Positions 45,290 through 55,316 of a stretch of 64,000 nucleotides of DNA are shown here, in pieces. Position numbers and translations under genes: made by a program. The DNA comes from Burkholderia sp. Ac-20379 (GTDB lineage Bacteria; Pseudomonadota; Gammaproteobacteria; Burkholderiales; Burkholderiaceae): positions 1 through 64,000 of the forward strand of contig NZ_JAAGPF010000003.1 in the NCBI RefSeq assembly GCF_017104645.1, in the 5' to 3' direction. The notes beneath the pieces are model-generated. The model saw only the letters and a program-made list of their open reading frames with translations. It did no database searches and was not told the DNA's origin. Position 1 is the stretch's first letter. Every line of letters begins with the position of its first letter.

Positions 45290-47986
45290 ATGTCCGCCGT
45301 ACCCAATGAAGTGATGAAGTATGTTGCCGCCGAGCACGACGAAGACGCTCAGGAAACCGTCGAATGGCTCGAAGCGCTGGACGGCGTGATTTCGTCCGTC
45401 GGTCCTGGCCGCGCGCACTACCTCATCGAGAAGCAGATCGAATTCGCCCGCATGAACGGCGAACATCTGCCGTTCTCCGCGAACACCCCGTACATCAACA
45501 CGATCCCCGTCGGCCAGCAGGCCAAGAACCCGGGCGACCAGGATCTCGAGCACCGCATCCGTTCGTACACGCGCTGGAACGCGCTGGCGATGGTGCTGCG
45601 CGCCGGCAAGGACACCAACGTGGGCGGCCACATCGCCTCGTTCGCCTCGGCCGCGACGTTGTATGACGTCGGCTACAACCACTTCTGGCATGCCCCGTCG
45701 GCCGAACACGGCGGCGATCTGATCTTCGTGCAGGGCCACTCGTCGCCGGGCGTCTACTCGCGCGCGTTCCTGCTCGGCCGTCTGTCGGAAGATCAACTCG
45801 ACAACTTCCGTCAGGAAGTGGGCGGCAACGGCATCTCGTCGTACCCGCACCCGTGGCTGATGCCCGATTTCTGGCAGTTCCCGACCGTCTCGATGGGCCT
45901 CGGCCCGATCATGGCGATCTATCAGGCACGCTTCATGAAGTACATGGAAGCGCGCGGCATCGCCAAGACGCAGGGCCGCAAGGTCTGGGCGTTCCTCGGC
46001 GACGGCGAGACCGACGAGCCGGAATCGCTCGGCGCGATCGGCATGGCCAGCCGCGAACGCCTCGACAACCTGGTGTTCGTGATCAACTGCAACCTGCAGC
46101 GTCTGGACGGCCCGGTGCGCGGCAACGGCAAGATCATCCAGGAACTGGAATCGGAATTCCGCGGCGCCGGCTGGAACGTCATCAAGATCATCTGGGGCAG
46201 CCGCTGGGATTCGCTGCTGGCCCGCGACAAGACGGGCGCGCTGATGCGCCGCATGATGGACGTGGTCGACGGCGAGTACCAAACGTACAAGTCGGAATCG
46301 GGCGCGTATGTCCGCGAGCACTTCTTCAACACGCCGGAACTGAAGGCGCTGGTCGCCGACTGGTCCGACGACGACATCTGGAACCTGAACCGCGGCGGTC
46401 ACGATCCGCACAAGATCTACGCGGCGTTCCACGAGGCCAGCAACTCGAAGGGCCAGCCGACGGTCATCCTGGCGAAGACCATCAAGGGCTACGGGATGGG
46501 CGAGGCCGGTCAGGCCATGAACATCACGCACCAGCAGAAGAAGCTGCCGGTGGAGCAACTGAAGCGCTTCCGCGACCAGTTCCGCCTGCCGATCGCCGAC
46601 GACGTGATCGGCGACGTGCCTTACCTGAAGTTCGAGGAAGGCTCGAAGGAACTCGAATACATGCGCCAGCACCGCCAGGCGCTCGGCGGCTACCTGCCGC
46701 AGCGCCGCCAGAAGGCGGAATCGCTGCCGGTGCCGGTGCTCGACGCGTTCGAACCGCTGCTCAAGGGCACGGGCGAAGGCCGCGAGATCTCCACGACGAT
46801 GGCGTTCGTGCGGATCCTGAACATCCTGCTGAAGGACAAGGCGCTGGGCAAGCGCGTGGTGCCGATCGTCCCGGACGAATCGCGCACGTTCGGCATGGAA
46901 GGCCTGTTCCGCCAGATCGGCATCTGGAATCAGCAAGGCCAGAAGTACGTGCCGGAAGATTCCGATCAGCTGATGTTCTACAAGGAATCGGAAACCGGCC
47001 AGATCCTGCAGGAAGGCATCAACGAAGCAGGCGGCATGTGCGACTGGATCGCGGCGGCAACGTCGTACTCCACGCACAACGAGATCATGGTGCCGTTCTA
47101 CATCTTCTATTCGATGTTCGGCTTCCAGCGGATCGGCGACCTGGCCTGGGCGGCGGGCGACATGCGTTCGCGCGGCTTCCTGCTGGGCGGCACCGCCGGC
47201 CGCACGACGCTGAACGGCGAAGGCCTGCAGCACGAAGACGGTCACTCGCTGCTGTGGGCGGCTTCGGTGCCGAACTGCGTCAGCTATGACCCGACGTTCG
47301 GCTACGAGCTGGCCGTGATCATCCAGAACGGTCTGCAACGCATGGTCGCGGATCAGGAAGACGTGTACTACTACATCACGGTGATGAACGAGAACTACGA
47401 GCACCCGGCGATTCCGCAGGGCGAGCACGTGGCTGCCGACATCATCAAGGGCATGTACGCGTTCAAGAAGGCCGACGCCGACGCGAAGGCGCCGCGCGTG
47501 CAACTGCTCGGCGCGGGCACGATCTTCAACGAGGTGATCGCCGCCGCCGAACTGCTCAAGAACGACTGGGGCGTCGCCGCCGACCTCTGGAGCGTGCCGA
47601 GCTTCACCGAACTGGCCCGCGAAGGTCACGAAGTCGAGCGCTGGAACCTGCTGAACCCGACCGAAGAGCGTCGCCAGTCGCATGTCCAGAAGCTGCTGAA
47701 GGACACGCAAGGCCCGGTCATCGCCTCGACCGACTACGTGCGCGCACTGGTCGACCAGATCCGCGGCCAGATCGACCGCCGCTTCGTCGTGCTCGGCACC
47801 GACGGCTACGGCCGCTCGGACACGCGCAAGGCGCTGCGCCACTTCTTCGAGGTGGACCGCTACTGGACGACCGTCGCCGCGCTGAACGCGCTGGCCGACG
47901 AAGGCACGATCGACCGCAAGGTCGTGGCCGAGGCGATCAAGAAGTACGACCTCGATCCGTCGAAGCCCAATCCGATGACGGTTTAA
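45290..47986 (+). CDS. aceE: Pyruvate dehydrogenase E1 component
   Basis: An 898-residue homodimeric-type E1: the thiamine-diphosphate motif GDGETDEPES...NCNLQRLDG is present, along with HGGDLIFVQGHSSPGVYSRAF and the ...TLNGEGLQHEDGHS loop. It decarboxylates pyruvate and acetylates the E2 lipoyl groups. The ATG at 45290 has AGGAGACG upstream. It opens the aceE-aceF-lpdA operon. Confidence 0.97.
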   Translation: MSAVPNEVMKYVAAEHDEDAQETVEWLEALDGVISSVGPGRAHYLIEKQIEFARMNGEHLPFSANTPYINTIPVGQQAKNPGDQDLEHRIRSYTRWNALAMVLRAGKDTNVGGHIASFASAATLYDVGYNHFWHAPSAEHGGDLIFVQGHSSPGVYSRAFLLGRLSEDQLDNFRQEVGGNGISSYPHPWLMPDFWQFPTVSMGLGPIMAIYQARFMKYMEARGIAKTQGRKVWAFLGDGETDEPESLGAIGMASRERLDNLVFVINCNLQRLDGPVRGNGKIIQELESEFRGAGWNVIKIIWGSRWDSLLARDKTGALMRRMMDVVDGEYQTYKSESGAYVREHFFNTPELKALVADWSDDDIWNLNRGGHDPHKIYAAFHEASNSKGQPTVILAKTIKGYGMGEAGQAMNITHQQKKLPVEQLKRFRDQFRLPIADDVIGDVPYLKFEEGSKELEYMRQHRQALGGYLPQRRQKAESLPVPVLDAFEPLLKGTGEGREISTTMAFVRILNILLKDKALGKRVVPIVPDESRTFGMEGLFRQIGIWNQQGQKYVPEDSDQLMFYKESETGQILQEGINEAGGMCDWIAAATSYSTHNEIMVPFYIFYSMFGFQRIGDLAWAAGDMRSRGFLLGGTAGRTTLNGEGLQHEDGHSLLWAASVPNCVSYDPTFGYELAVIIQNGLQRMVADQEDVYYYITVMNENYEHPAIPQGEHVAADIIKGMYAFKKADADAKAPRVQLLGAGTIFNEVIAAAELLKNDWGVAADLWSVPSFTELAREGHEVERWNLLNPTEERRQSHVQKLLKDTQGPVIASTDYVRALVDQIRGQIDRRFVVLGTDGYGRSDTRKALRHFFEVDRYWTTVAALNALADEGTIDRKVVAEAIKKYDLDPSKPNPMTV

Positions 47987-48052
47987 CGCAAACGTGCCAT
48001 GTCATGTCGCGCTCGCCGGTGACGGCGCGCGCGACCCAGGAGACACATACAG

Positions 48053-49693
48053 ATGAGTCAAGCGATCGAAGTCAAGGTGCCGGATATCGGCGATTTCAAC
48101 GAAATTCCGGTTATCGAAGTGCTCGTCAAGGTTGGCGACAAGGTCGAGAAGGAGCAATCGCTCGTCACGCTCGAGTCGGACAAGGCGACGATGGACGTGC
48201 CCAGCTCGGAAGCGGGCACGGTCAAGGAAGTGAAGGTCAAGGTTGGCGACAACGTGTCGGAAGGCACGCTGATCGTGATCCTCGAGGGCGATGCGGGCGA
48301 AGCGAAGGCCGAGGCGCCCAAGCAGGAAGCTGCGCCGGCCGAGGCGCCGAAGCAGGAAGCCGCGGCACCGAAGGAAGCCGCGCCGGCAGCCGGCGGCGGC
48401 ACGATCGACGTGAAGGTGCCGGATATCGGCGACTTCAAGGGCATTCCGGTCATCGAGATCGGCGTGAAGGTCGGCGACAAGGTCGAGAAGGAGCAATCGC
48501 TCGTCACGCTCGAATCGGACAAGGCCACGATGGACGTGCCGAGCCCGGCCGCCGGCGTCGTCAAGGAAATCAAGGTCAAGCTCGGTGACAACGTGTCGGA
48601 AGGCACGCTGATCGTCGTGCTCGAAGGCGGCGAAGGCGCAGCACCGGCGGCTGCCGCACCGAAGGCCGAGGCGCCGAAGGCGGAAGCGCCGAAGGCCGCA
48701 CCGGCACAAGCCGAATCGAAGCCGGCCGCAGCGCAGGCCTCCGCGCCGGCGCCGGCCGTCGCTTCGAGCGGCAAGGCCAGCCATGCTTCGCCGTCGGTGC
48801 GCAAGTTCGCGCGCGAACTCGGCGTGGACGTCGGCAGCGTGGGCGGCACCGGTCCGAAGGGCCGTATCACGAAGGAAGACATCACCGCGTTCGTGAAGGG
48901 CGTGATGACCGGCCAGCGCGCACCGGCGGCGGCCGCTGCGGCGCCGGCGGGCGGCGGCGAGCTGAACCTGCTGCCGTGGCCGAAGATCGACTTCACGAAG
49001 TTCGGTCCGGTCGAGGCGCAGCCGCTGTCGCGCATCAAGAAGATCTCGGGCGCGAACCTGCACCGCAACTGGGTCATGATCCCGCACGTCACGAACAACG
49101 ACGAAGCGGACATCACCGATCTGGAAGCGCTGCGCGTGCAGTTGAACAAGGAAAACGAAAAGTCCGGCGTGAAGTTCACGATGCTGGCGTTCGTGATCAA
49201 GGCCGTGGTCGCGGCGCTGAAGAAGTTCCCGAACTTCAACGCGAGCCTCGACGGCGACAACCTGATCCTGAAGCAGTACTACCACATCGGTTTCGCGGCC
49301 GACACGCCGAACGGCCTGGTCGTGCCGGTGATTCGCGACGCGGACAAGAAGGGCCTCGCCGACATCGCCAAGGAAATGGCCGATCTGTCGAAGGCGGCCC
49401 GCGACGGCAAGCTGAAGCCGGACCAGATGCAAGGCGGTTGCTTCTCGATCTCGTCGCTGGGCGGCATCGGCGGCACGCACTTCACGCCGATCGTGAACGC
49501 GCCGGAAGTCGCCATCCTCGGCCTGTCGCGCGGTGCGATGAAGCCGGTGTGGGACGGCAAGCAGTTCGTGCCGCGTCTGACGCTGCCGATGTCGCTGTCC
49601 TACGATCACCGCGTGATCGACGGCGCGGCGGCGGCACGTTTCAACGCATACCTCGCGACGATCCTCGGCGATTTCCGCCGCGTGATTCTCTGA
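48053..49693 (+). CDS. aceF: Pyruvate dehydrogenase E2, dihydrolipoamide acetyltransferase (two lipoyl domains)
   Basis: A 546-residue E2 with two lipoyl domains (modified Lys44 and Lys157, both in ESDKATMDV), Ala/Pro linkers, a peripheral subunit-binding domain ([20 protein letters not shown]), and the catalytic acyltransferase domain with His519 in YDHRVIDG. It forms the core of the complex. It starts 66 bp after aceE with CAGGAGACAC upstream. Confidence 0.96.
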   Translation: MSQAIEVKVPDIGDFNEIPVIEVLVKVGDKVEKEQSLVTLESDKATMDVPSSEAGTVKEVKVKVGDNVSEGTLIVILEGDAGEAKAEAPKQEAAPAEAPKQEAAAPKEAAPAAGGGTIDVKVPDIGDFKGIPVIEIGVKVGDKVEKEQSLVTLESDKATMDVPSPAAGVVKEIKVKLGDNVSEGTLIVVLEGGEGAAPAAAAPKAEAPKAEAPKAAPAQAESKPAAAQASAPAPAVASSGKASHASPSVRKFARELGVDVGSVGGTGPKGRITKEDITAFVKGVMTGQRAPAAAAAAPAGGGELNLLPWPKIDFTKFGPVEAQPLSRIKKISGANLHRNWVMIPHVTNNDEADITDLEALRVQLNKENEKSGVKFTMLAFVIKAVVAALKKFPNFNASLDGDNLILKQYYHIGFAADTPNGLVVPVIRDADKKGLADIAKEMADLSKAARDGKLKPDQMQGGCFSISSLGGIGGTHFTPIVNAPEVAILGLSRGAMKPVWDGKQFVPRLTLPMSLSYDHRVIDGAAAARFNAYLATILGDFRRVIL

Positions 49694-49802
49694 TCCCCGA
49701 CGGCATCCGTCTGCCTGCCGTGCGGTGCGCTTTCGAAGCGCCGCGCGGCCGGCGCGGTGCCTCGTGCGGTCGGCGGTAGCCCATATATTCAGGGGACAGT
49801 TC

Positions 49803-51572
49803 ATGAGTCTCATCGAAGTGAAAGTGCCGGACATCGGCGACTTCAAGGAAATTCCCGTCATCGAAGTGCTGGTGAAGGCGGGCGACACGGTCGAGAAGGA
49901 GCAATCGCTCGTCACGCTCGAATCGGACAAGGCCACGATGGACGTGCCGAGCTCGGAAGCCGGCGTCGTCAAGGAAGTGAAGGTCAAGGTGGGCGACAAC
50001 GTGTCGGAAGGCACGCTGATCGTGGTGCTCGAAGGCGCCGCGGCCGCAGCCGCGCCGGCCAAGGCCGCCGAAGCCCCGGCGCAGAAGCCGGCCGACAAGC
50101 CGGCCGAGAAGGCCGCCCCGGCGGCAGCGCCGCAGGCGGGCAGCTACTCGGGCAGCGCCGACATCGAATGCGACATGCTCGTGCTCGGCGCCGGCCCCGG
50201 CGGCTATTCGGCCGCGTTCCGCGCGGCCGACCTCGGCATGAAGACGGTGATCGTCGAGCGCTATTCGACGCTTGGCGGCGTGTGCCTGAACGTCGGTTGT
50301 ATCCCGTCGAAGGCGCTGCTGCACACGGCGCTGGTGGTCGAGGAAGCGGCGGCGCTGGCCGATCACGGCATCGCGTTCGGCAAGCCCGAAGTCAACCTCG
50401 ACAAGCTGCGCGACTTCAAGTCGGGCGTGGTCGGCAAGCTGACCGGCGGCCTGGCCGGCATGGCCAAGGCCCGCAAGGTCGAGGTCGTGACGGGCCTCGG
50501 CACGTTCGTCGATCCGTATCACATGGAAGTGCAGGGCGAGAACGGCAAGAAGGTCGTCAAGTTCAAGCAGGCGATCATCGCGGCCGGTTCGCAGCCGGTG
50601 AAGCTGCCGTTCATGCCGGAAGATCCGCGCGTGGTCGATTCGACCGGCGCGCTCGAACTGCGCCAGTTGCCCAAGCGCATGCTCGTGATCGGCGGCGGCA
50701 TCATCGGCCTCGAAATGGCCACCGTCTACTCGACGCTCGGCGCCGAGATCGACGTGGTCGAGATGATGGACGGCCTGATGATGGGCGCGGACCGCGATCT
50801 CGTGAAGGTCTGGGAGAAGTACAACGCCAAGCGTTTCGGCAACGTCATGCTGAAGACGAAGACGGTGGGCGCCGAAGCGAAGGAAGACGGCATCTACGTC
50901 AAGTTCGAAGGCGAGAAGGCGCCGGCCGAAGCGCAGCGCTACGACCTGGTGCTGGTTGCCGTGGGCCGCAGCCCGAACGGCAAGAAGATCGGCGCCGACA
51001 AGGCGGGCGTGACGGTGACGGATCGCGGCTTCATCGAAGTCGACAAGCAACTGCGCACCAACGTGCCGCACATCTTCGCGATCGGCGACATCGTCGGTCA
51101 GCCGATGCTGGCGCACAAGGCCGTGCATGAAGGCCACGTGGCAGCCGAAGCGGCGCATGGCGAGAAGGCGTACTTCGACGCGCTGCAGATTCCGTCGGTG
51201 GCCTACACCGATCCGGAAGTGGCCTGGGCCGGCAAGACGGAAGAGCAGTGCAAGGCCGAAGGCATCAAGTTCGGCAAGGCTGTGTTCCCGTGGGCCGCAT
51301 CGGGCCGCGCGATCGCCAACGGCCGCGACGAGGGCTTCACGAAGCTGCTGTTCGACGAGGAAACGCATCGCGTGATCGGCGGCGGTATCGTCGGCCTGAA
51401 CGCGGGCGACCTGATCAGCGAAGTCTGCCTCGCGGTGGAGATGGGCGCGGACGCCGAGGACATCGGCAAGACGATCCATCCGCACCCGACGCTGGGCGAA
51501 TCGGTCGGGATGGCCGCCGAGCTGTATGAAGGCGTGTGTACCGATCTGCCGCCGGTGCGCAAGAAGAAGTAA
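49803..51572 (+). CDS. lpdA: Dihydrolipoamide dehydrogenase (E3) with N-terminal lipoyl domain
   Basis: A 589-residue E3 with a lipoyl domain (Lys43) fused in front, a linker rich in Ala/Pro/Lys, then the flavoprotein disulfide reductase: FAD motif [18 protein letters not shown], redox pair Cys161/Cys166 in [16 protein letters not shown]-binding [19 protein letters not shown], and C-terminal His-Glu region HPHPTLGES. The lipoyl-E3 fusion is known in betaproteobacterial PDH operons. It is followed by a terminator. Confidence 0.96.
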   Translation: MSLIEVKVPDIGDFKEIPVIEVLVKAGDTVEKEQSLVTLESDKATMDVPSSEAGVVKEVKVKVGDNVSEGTLIVVLEGAAAAAAPAKAAEAPAQKPADKPAEKAAPAAAPQAGSYSGSADIECDMLVLGAGPGGYSAAFRAADLGMKTVIVERYSTLGGVCLNVGCIPSKALLHTALVVEEAAALADHGIAFGKPEVNLDKLRDFKSGVVGKLTGGLAGMAKARKVEVVTGLGTFVDPYHMEVQGENGKKVVKFKQAIIAAGSQPVKLPFMPEDPRVVDSTGALELRQLPKRMLVIGGGIIGLEMATVYSTLGAEIDVVEMMDGLMMGADRDLVKVWEKYNAKRFGNVMLKTKTVGAEAKEDGIYVKFEGEKAPAEAQRYDLVLVAVGRSPNGKKIGADKAGVTVTDRGFIEVDKQLRTNVPHIFAIGDIVGQPMLAHKAVHEGHVAAEAAHGEKAYFDALQIPSVAYTDPEVAWAGKTEEQCKAEGIKFGKAVFPWAASGRAIANGRDEGFTKLLFDEETHRVIGGGIVGLNAGDLISEVCLAVEMGADAEDIGKTIHPHPTLGESVGMAAELYEGVCTDLPPVRKKK

Positions 51573-51621
51573 GCGCTGCGTGGCGCGCCTCGGCCTTCGG
51601 GCCGGGCGCGTCGCGGGCAAC

Positions 51622-51663
51622 ACGGCCCCGTTCCGGTTCGTCCGGGCGGGGCCGTTTTCTTCG
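51622..51663 (+). terminator. Intrinsic terminator of the pyruvate dehydrogenase operon
   Basis: ACGGCCCC (51622-51629) and GGGGCCGT (51648-51655) form an 8-bp stem followed by a TTTTCTT tract, 50 bp after lpdA. Confidence 0.8.
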
Positions 51664-51705
51664 AGGCCGACGGGAACAGGGAAGGGCAGGCCCTGGAGAC
51701 AGGCG

Positions 51706-51735
51706 AAAAAAAACCGCGCGATTGCGCGGTTTTTT
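51706..51735. terminator. Bidirectional terminator between lpdA and the phasin gene
   Basis: CCGCGC-GATT-GCGCGG flanked by eight A on the left and six T on the right, so it works on both strands. It ends the phasin transcript (minus) and backs up the lpdA terminator. Confidence 0.85.
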
Positions 51736-51783
51736 CTTGGCGGCCCGGTGTTCGGGGCCGCAGGCGGTATGCCCTTTGAACGC

Positions 51784-52350
51784 TTAGGCCTTGGCGACCG
51801 GTGCGCGGCGTGCGGCGGCGGCCGTAGCGGCCTTCGTGGCGACGGCGGCAGCGGCGTTGAAGTTCGATTCGGCGATTTCGACGGCTTGCTTCGTGGCCTT
51901 GTGCACCGTTTCGTACGACGTGTTGACGGCGTTGATTGCCGACTTCAGCGCGGCGACAGCCGTTTCCGAACCGGCCGGGGCGTTCTTCGCGACGTTGTCG
52001 ACGAGTGCCTGAACCTTGCGGTTGTGATCTTCGTACTGCGCTTCAGCAACCTTCGCGAACTCGGCTTGGGCCGACGTGGCGATGTCGTACAGGTGACGGC
52101 CGTAGGCCAGGGCCTTCTCGGCGGCCGGCTGAGCCAGGCTGGCTTGCAGTGCGACCAGCTCCTGCGCGTCCTTGACCGACAGCGCGCGCTGCACGTTTTC
52201 CTGGCTTTCCGCGAGCGTCGACTTCACGACTTGCACGTTCAATTCGATCAGCTTTTCGACGCTTTCGAAGGCTTTCGTCGTCAGGCCGAACAGGCTTTCG
52301 AGGTTGGCTTTCTGGGCGGCGGCGATTTGTTCCGGGGTCAGCACGGACAT
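51784..52350 (-). CDS. phaP: Phasin (PHA granule-associated protein)
   Basis: A 188-residue phasin: [20 protein letters not shown], then amphipathic helices and a C-terminal Ala/Lys-rich end. It coats polyhydroxyalkanoate granules, controlling their number and size. The ATG at 52350 has AGGAGCC upstream. It is transcribed from a strong promoter with an adjacent palindrome, fitting control by a PhaR-like repressor. Confidence 0.93.
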   Translation of the reverse strand: MSVLTPEQIAAAQKANLESLFGLTTKAFESVEKLIELNVQVVKSTLAESQENVQRALSVKDAQELVALQASLAQPAAEKALAYGRHLYDIATSAQAEFAKVAEAQYEDHNRKVQALVDNVAKNAPAGSETAVAALKSAINAVNTSYETVHKATKQAVEIAESNFNAAAAVATKAATAAAARRAPVAKA

Positions 52351-52474
52351 GTCAGGCTCCTGATTGACGATCGCGGCTAGGTAGCGATCGCGTGAGTGAA
52401 TGGCTCAACTTAGAAGGCACGAACGGTATGCGATGTCTGGCGCAATGCGTTGGTGCATCGCAACAACGGTTCCC

Positions 52475-52502
52475 ATTTTAGGGCGTTCAGATCGCTTGTC
52501 AA
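52475..52502 (-). promoter_or_regulatory. Sigma-70 promoter of the phasin gene
   Basis: On the minus strand: TTGACA (52502-52497), 16 bases, TAAAAT (52480-52475), 125 bp upstream of the phasin start. The -35 is a perfect consensus. Confidence 0.7.
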
Positions 52503-52507
52503 GTGCT

Positions 52508-52526
52508 ATTTGTGCGCTGCACAAAT
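52508..52526. promoter_or_regulatory. Palindromic operator candidate next to the phasin promoter
   Basis: ATTTGTGC-GCT-GCACAAAT is a perfect inverted repeat with 8-bp arms, 6 bp upstream of the phasin -35. The TGC-rich arms recall PhaR-type operators described upstream of phasin genes (inference). Confidence 0.55.
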
Positions 52527-53072
52527 TTGTAATTCTTACGGAAAAACAAAGGCTTGGATCGTTTCATATGGAATCGGTTTCGGTGCATGCACTGTCACAC
52601 GGCGAACACGTTTCAGGTGTGCATACGCACCATTCACGGTCGGCCGGCCGGATCGCGTGGCGCGGCGGGTTGCGGGTTTACCTGTTTTCCGATCAGGTAA
52701 ACCGAAACGGCAGATGGAACGTTTGCTATGCATCCCGGTCGAAAAACGCCGTTCGCGCATGTGGTGCAGGCTTCCGTTTTGTCAGGCAGGCCGACGTGCG
52801 CCGAGCGGTTCGTTCTCGTTCGTGCTACAAGTTCTTTTTGTTTTCCGCTGCAATTCGTTGCCGCGGCGCCGTTATACCGGTTATCCGGCCGGCGTCCGGT
52901 TGCAAGCAGGTGTCGCCATTAGGTTTTATAAATGGAAACGGGAGGGCGATTGTCTCAAGGCAATCGACTCTTACAATCCGGTTTAACGAAAACCGGTAAG
53001 TGCCTAAAATTGCTTATTTTTTCTGGTTTTACTACACTTGCGGAAACCTCCCGCCGCTCTGCACAGACCCCA
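52527..53072. other. Gene-poor region between phasin and pbpG with inverted repeats
   Basis: No supported gene in these ~550 bp; the open frames here lack ribosome-binding sites and protein-like composition. It contains a 10-bp perfect inverted repeat GGTTTACCTG...CAGGTAAACC (52675-52703, 9-base loop) and a 7-bp one CCGGTTT-AACGA-AAACCGG (52978-52996). A possible pbpG promoter is TTGTCT, 16 bases, TACAAT near 52950-52977. An unannotated small RNA or regulator binding sites are possible. Confidence 0.5.
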
Positions 53073-54215
53073 ATGAAAGTCTCACTGTTTTCGCCGCTGA
53101 AGATGATGCACGGCGCGGCCCTCGGCACCGCGGTGTCCGTGGCTGTGTCGATGCTCGTCGCCTCGGCCGCCGTCGCGCCTGTCGATGCGCTGGCCGCGAC
53201 CGCCAAAACCCATAAATCCTCGAAAGCCGCCGCCAAGCCTGTCGCCGCCGCGAAGGGCAAGAAGCGCACCGTCGCCGCCGAGAAGAAAGCCGCGCGCGTC
53301 GCCGCTGCCGAGCCGCACAAGGGCCGCAAGCGCGTGACGCTGGCCGCCGTGCCGGGCCGCCATCATGGCGCCGTGCGCCGCGTGGCGTTCGAGCCGCGCC
53401 AATCGCAGGCGTTCGGCCTGCACGAGGCGCCCGATGCGCTCGCGCTGCGCTCGAGCGTGGCCTACGTCGTCGATCAGGGCACCTCGGAGCCGCTGTTCGA
53501 CAAGAATTCGCACTCGGTGGTGCCGATCGCCTCGATCTCGAAGCTCATGACCGCCATGGTCGTGCTCGATTCGAAGGCGCCGCTCGCCGAGCAGATCGAA
53601 GTCACGGACGAAGACCGCGACTACGAGAAGGGTACGGGTTCGCGACTGTCCGTGGGGTCGGTTCTGTCGCGCGAGGACATGCTGCACATCGCACTGATGG
53701 CGTCGGAAAATCGCGCAGCGGCGGCGCTGTCGCGCTACTACCCGGGCGGCCGTCCGGCATTCATCGCGGCGATGAATGCCAAGGCGAAGTCGCTTGGCAT
53801 GACCGATACGCATTTCGAGAACTCGACGGGTCTGACGGTTCTGAATGTGTCGAGCGCCCGCGACCTCGTGAAGATGATCGACGCGGCGTACCAATATCCG
53901 CTGATCCGCCGTTTCTCGACCGATCGCACCTACACGGTGTTCACCGGCAAGCGTTCGCTGGTCTACAACAGCACGAACGCGCTGGTGCGCAATCCATCGT
54001 GGGATATCGGCGTGCAGAAGACGGGCTTCATCAACGAAGCCGGCGAATGCCTCGTGATGCAGACGACCGTGCACGGCCGTCCGATCGTGATGGTGCTGCT
54101 CGATTCGTTCGGCAAGTACTCGCGTACGGCCGATGCGGTGCGCGTGCGCAACTGGCTCGACGCCGGCGGCGGCGAGCGCCTGACGGCGGCCAACACGGCA
54201 GCCGGCGGCACCTGA
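53073..54215 (+). CDS. pbpG: D-alanyl-D-alanine endopeptidase (PBP7-like, S11 family)
   Basis: A 380-residue S11 penicillin-binding protein. A signal peptide (about 1-40) is followed by a Lys/Ala-rich segment (about 45-100) and the peptidase domain with SxxK (Ser154-Lys157), SEN (211-213) and KTG (316-318). It cuts D-Ala-mDAP cross-links in the periplasm. The basic, low-complexity segment before the catalytic domain may bind the wall or nucleic acid-like polymers. The ATG is at 53073. Confidence 0.92.
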   Translation: MKVSLFSPLKMMHGAALGTAVSVAVSMLVASAAVAPVDALAATAKTHKSSKAAAKPVAAAKGKKRTVAAEKKAARVAAAEPHKGRKRVTLAAVPGRHHGAVRRVAFEPRQSQAFGLHEAPDALALRSSVAYVVDQGTSEPLFDKNSHSVVPIASISKLMTAMVVLDSKAPLAEQIEVTDEDRDYEKGTGSRLSVGSVLSREDMLHIALMASENRAAAALSRYYPGGRPAFIAAMNAKAKSLGMTDTHFENSTGLTVLNVSSARDLVKMIDAAYQYPLIRRFSTDRTYTVFTGKRSLVYNSTNALVRNPSWDIGVQKTGFINEAGECLVMQTTVHGRPIVMVLLDSFGKYSRTADAVRVRNWLDAGGGERLTAANTAAGGT

Positions 54216-54240
54216 TCGCCGGTTCGCTGTGCGCCATGAA

Positions 54241-54267
54241 AAAAGCCCCGCTGTCGCGGGGCTTTTT
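54241..54267. terminator. Bidirectional terminator between pbpG and the iclR-type gene
   Basis: GCCCCGC-TGTC-GCGGGGC with A-run before (54239-54244) and five T after. It serves both converging genes. Confidence 0.85.
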
Positions 54268-54316
54268 GTTTGGGGCGCCCGGCTCGCAGGGCCGAGCCCG
54301 GAATCGCGCGCCGATG

Positions 54317-55126
54317 TCAGACCGACTTCGCGAACGCGAGGTTTTCCGGTTCCTTCGGCGGCCGGTAGCCGAGCGCTTCGGAAATCGTCAGCGCGGTATG
54401 GCTGATCTGGCCGAGCCAGGCATCCTGCAGGCGGTCGGCCGGCGCGGACAGCGACAAGCCGGCCACCAGCTTGCCCGAATCGTCGTAGATGCCGGCGGCG
54501 ATGCAGCGCACGCCGAGCTCCAGTTCCTCGTTGTCGCGCGCGCACGCCTGCTGGCGCACGATCGACAGCTCGCGTTCGAGCTTGCCCAGATCGGTGATGC
54601 TGTTCTGCGTATGGCCGGACAGGCCGGTGCGCGTGGCGTAGGCGCGCACGCGCGTGGTTTCGTCGGCGGCCAGGAACAGCTTGCCGACCGAGGTCAGATG
54701 CAGCGGCGCACGGCCGCCGATCGCGCGCACCACCTGCATGCCCGAGCGCTCGGAGTAGGCGCGCTCGATATAGACGATCTCGTCGCCCTGACGCACCGAC
54801 AGGTTGACGGTCTGCCCGGTCGTGCGATGCAGTTCGCGCATCGGCGTCAACGCCGCGTCGCGTACCGACAGGCGGGCCTTCACGAGATTGCCGAGTTCGA
54901 GCAGGCGCATGCCGAGCCGATAGGTGCCCGGGTCGGAGCGGTCGACGAGGCGACAGGTCACCATGTCGTTGAGGATGCGGTGCGCCGTGGACGGGTGCAG
55001 TTCCGTGCGCTGGGCAAGCTCCTTCAGGCTGACGGGATCGCTGTGGTCGGCGAGGGCGTCGAGCAGCCGCATCATGCGTTCGATCACCTGGATCGACGTC
55101 TTCGGGTCCGGAGTCGGAGTGCTCAT
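54317..55126 (-). CDS. IclR family transcriptional regulator
   Basis: A 269-residue IclR-family protein: N-terminal winged HTH (VSLKELAQRTELHPSTAHRI, LNDMVTCRLVDRSDPGTYRLG) and C-terminal effector domain (GQTVNLSVRQGDEIVYIERA, APLHLTSVGKLFLA). It is divergent from lutA-lutB and probably regulates them. The 190-bp gap contains TTGAC-CT-GTCAA (55140-55151) and CGAAC-GCC-GTTCG (55191-55203), both candidate operators. Confidence 0.9.
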   Translation of the reverse strand: MSTPTPDPKTSIQVIERMMRLLDALADHSDPVSLKELAQRTELHPSTAHRILNDMVTCRLVDRSDPGTYRLGMRLLELGNLVKARLSVRDAALTPMRELHRTTGQTVNLSVRQGDEIVYIERAYSERSGMQVVRAIGGRAPLHLTSVGKLFLAADETTRVRAYATRTGLSGHTQNSITDLGKLERELSIVRQQACARDNEELELGVRCIAAGIYDDSGKLVAGLSLSAPADRLQDAWLGQISHTALTISEALGYRPPKEPENLAFAKSV

Positions 55127-55190
55127 CGTGAAAAATCAGTTGACCTGTCAAGCGGTGAGGAGCCGATTGTATCTCGTATGGTGAAAAAAG

Positions 55191-55203
55191 CGAACGCCGT
55201 TCG
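55191..55203. promoter_or_regulatory. Candidate IclR operator upstream of lutA
   Basis: CGAAC-GCC-GTTCG, a perfect 5-bp inverted repeat in the 190-bp divergent gap. IclR-family operators are commonly short palindromes here, but nothing further supports it. Confidence 0.35.
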
Positions 55204-55316
55204 AGGAGAGGCTCGCAACGGTGCGCAGGCCGTGTTTTCACCGATTCGGGGCGGCCGGCGTTGGTCCGTCGCGCCGAACCACGGATAATGAGCGACGTTT
55301 TCTCGAAGGAGCCGCC

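Noticed and set aside
52400-52999. 199-codon open frame upstream of pbpG
   Set aside because: No ribosome-binding site at its start, no family-like sequence, and overlapping alternative frames; it also covers promoter elements.
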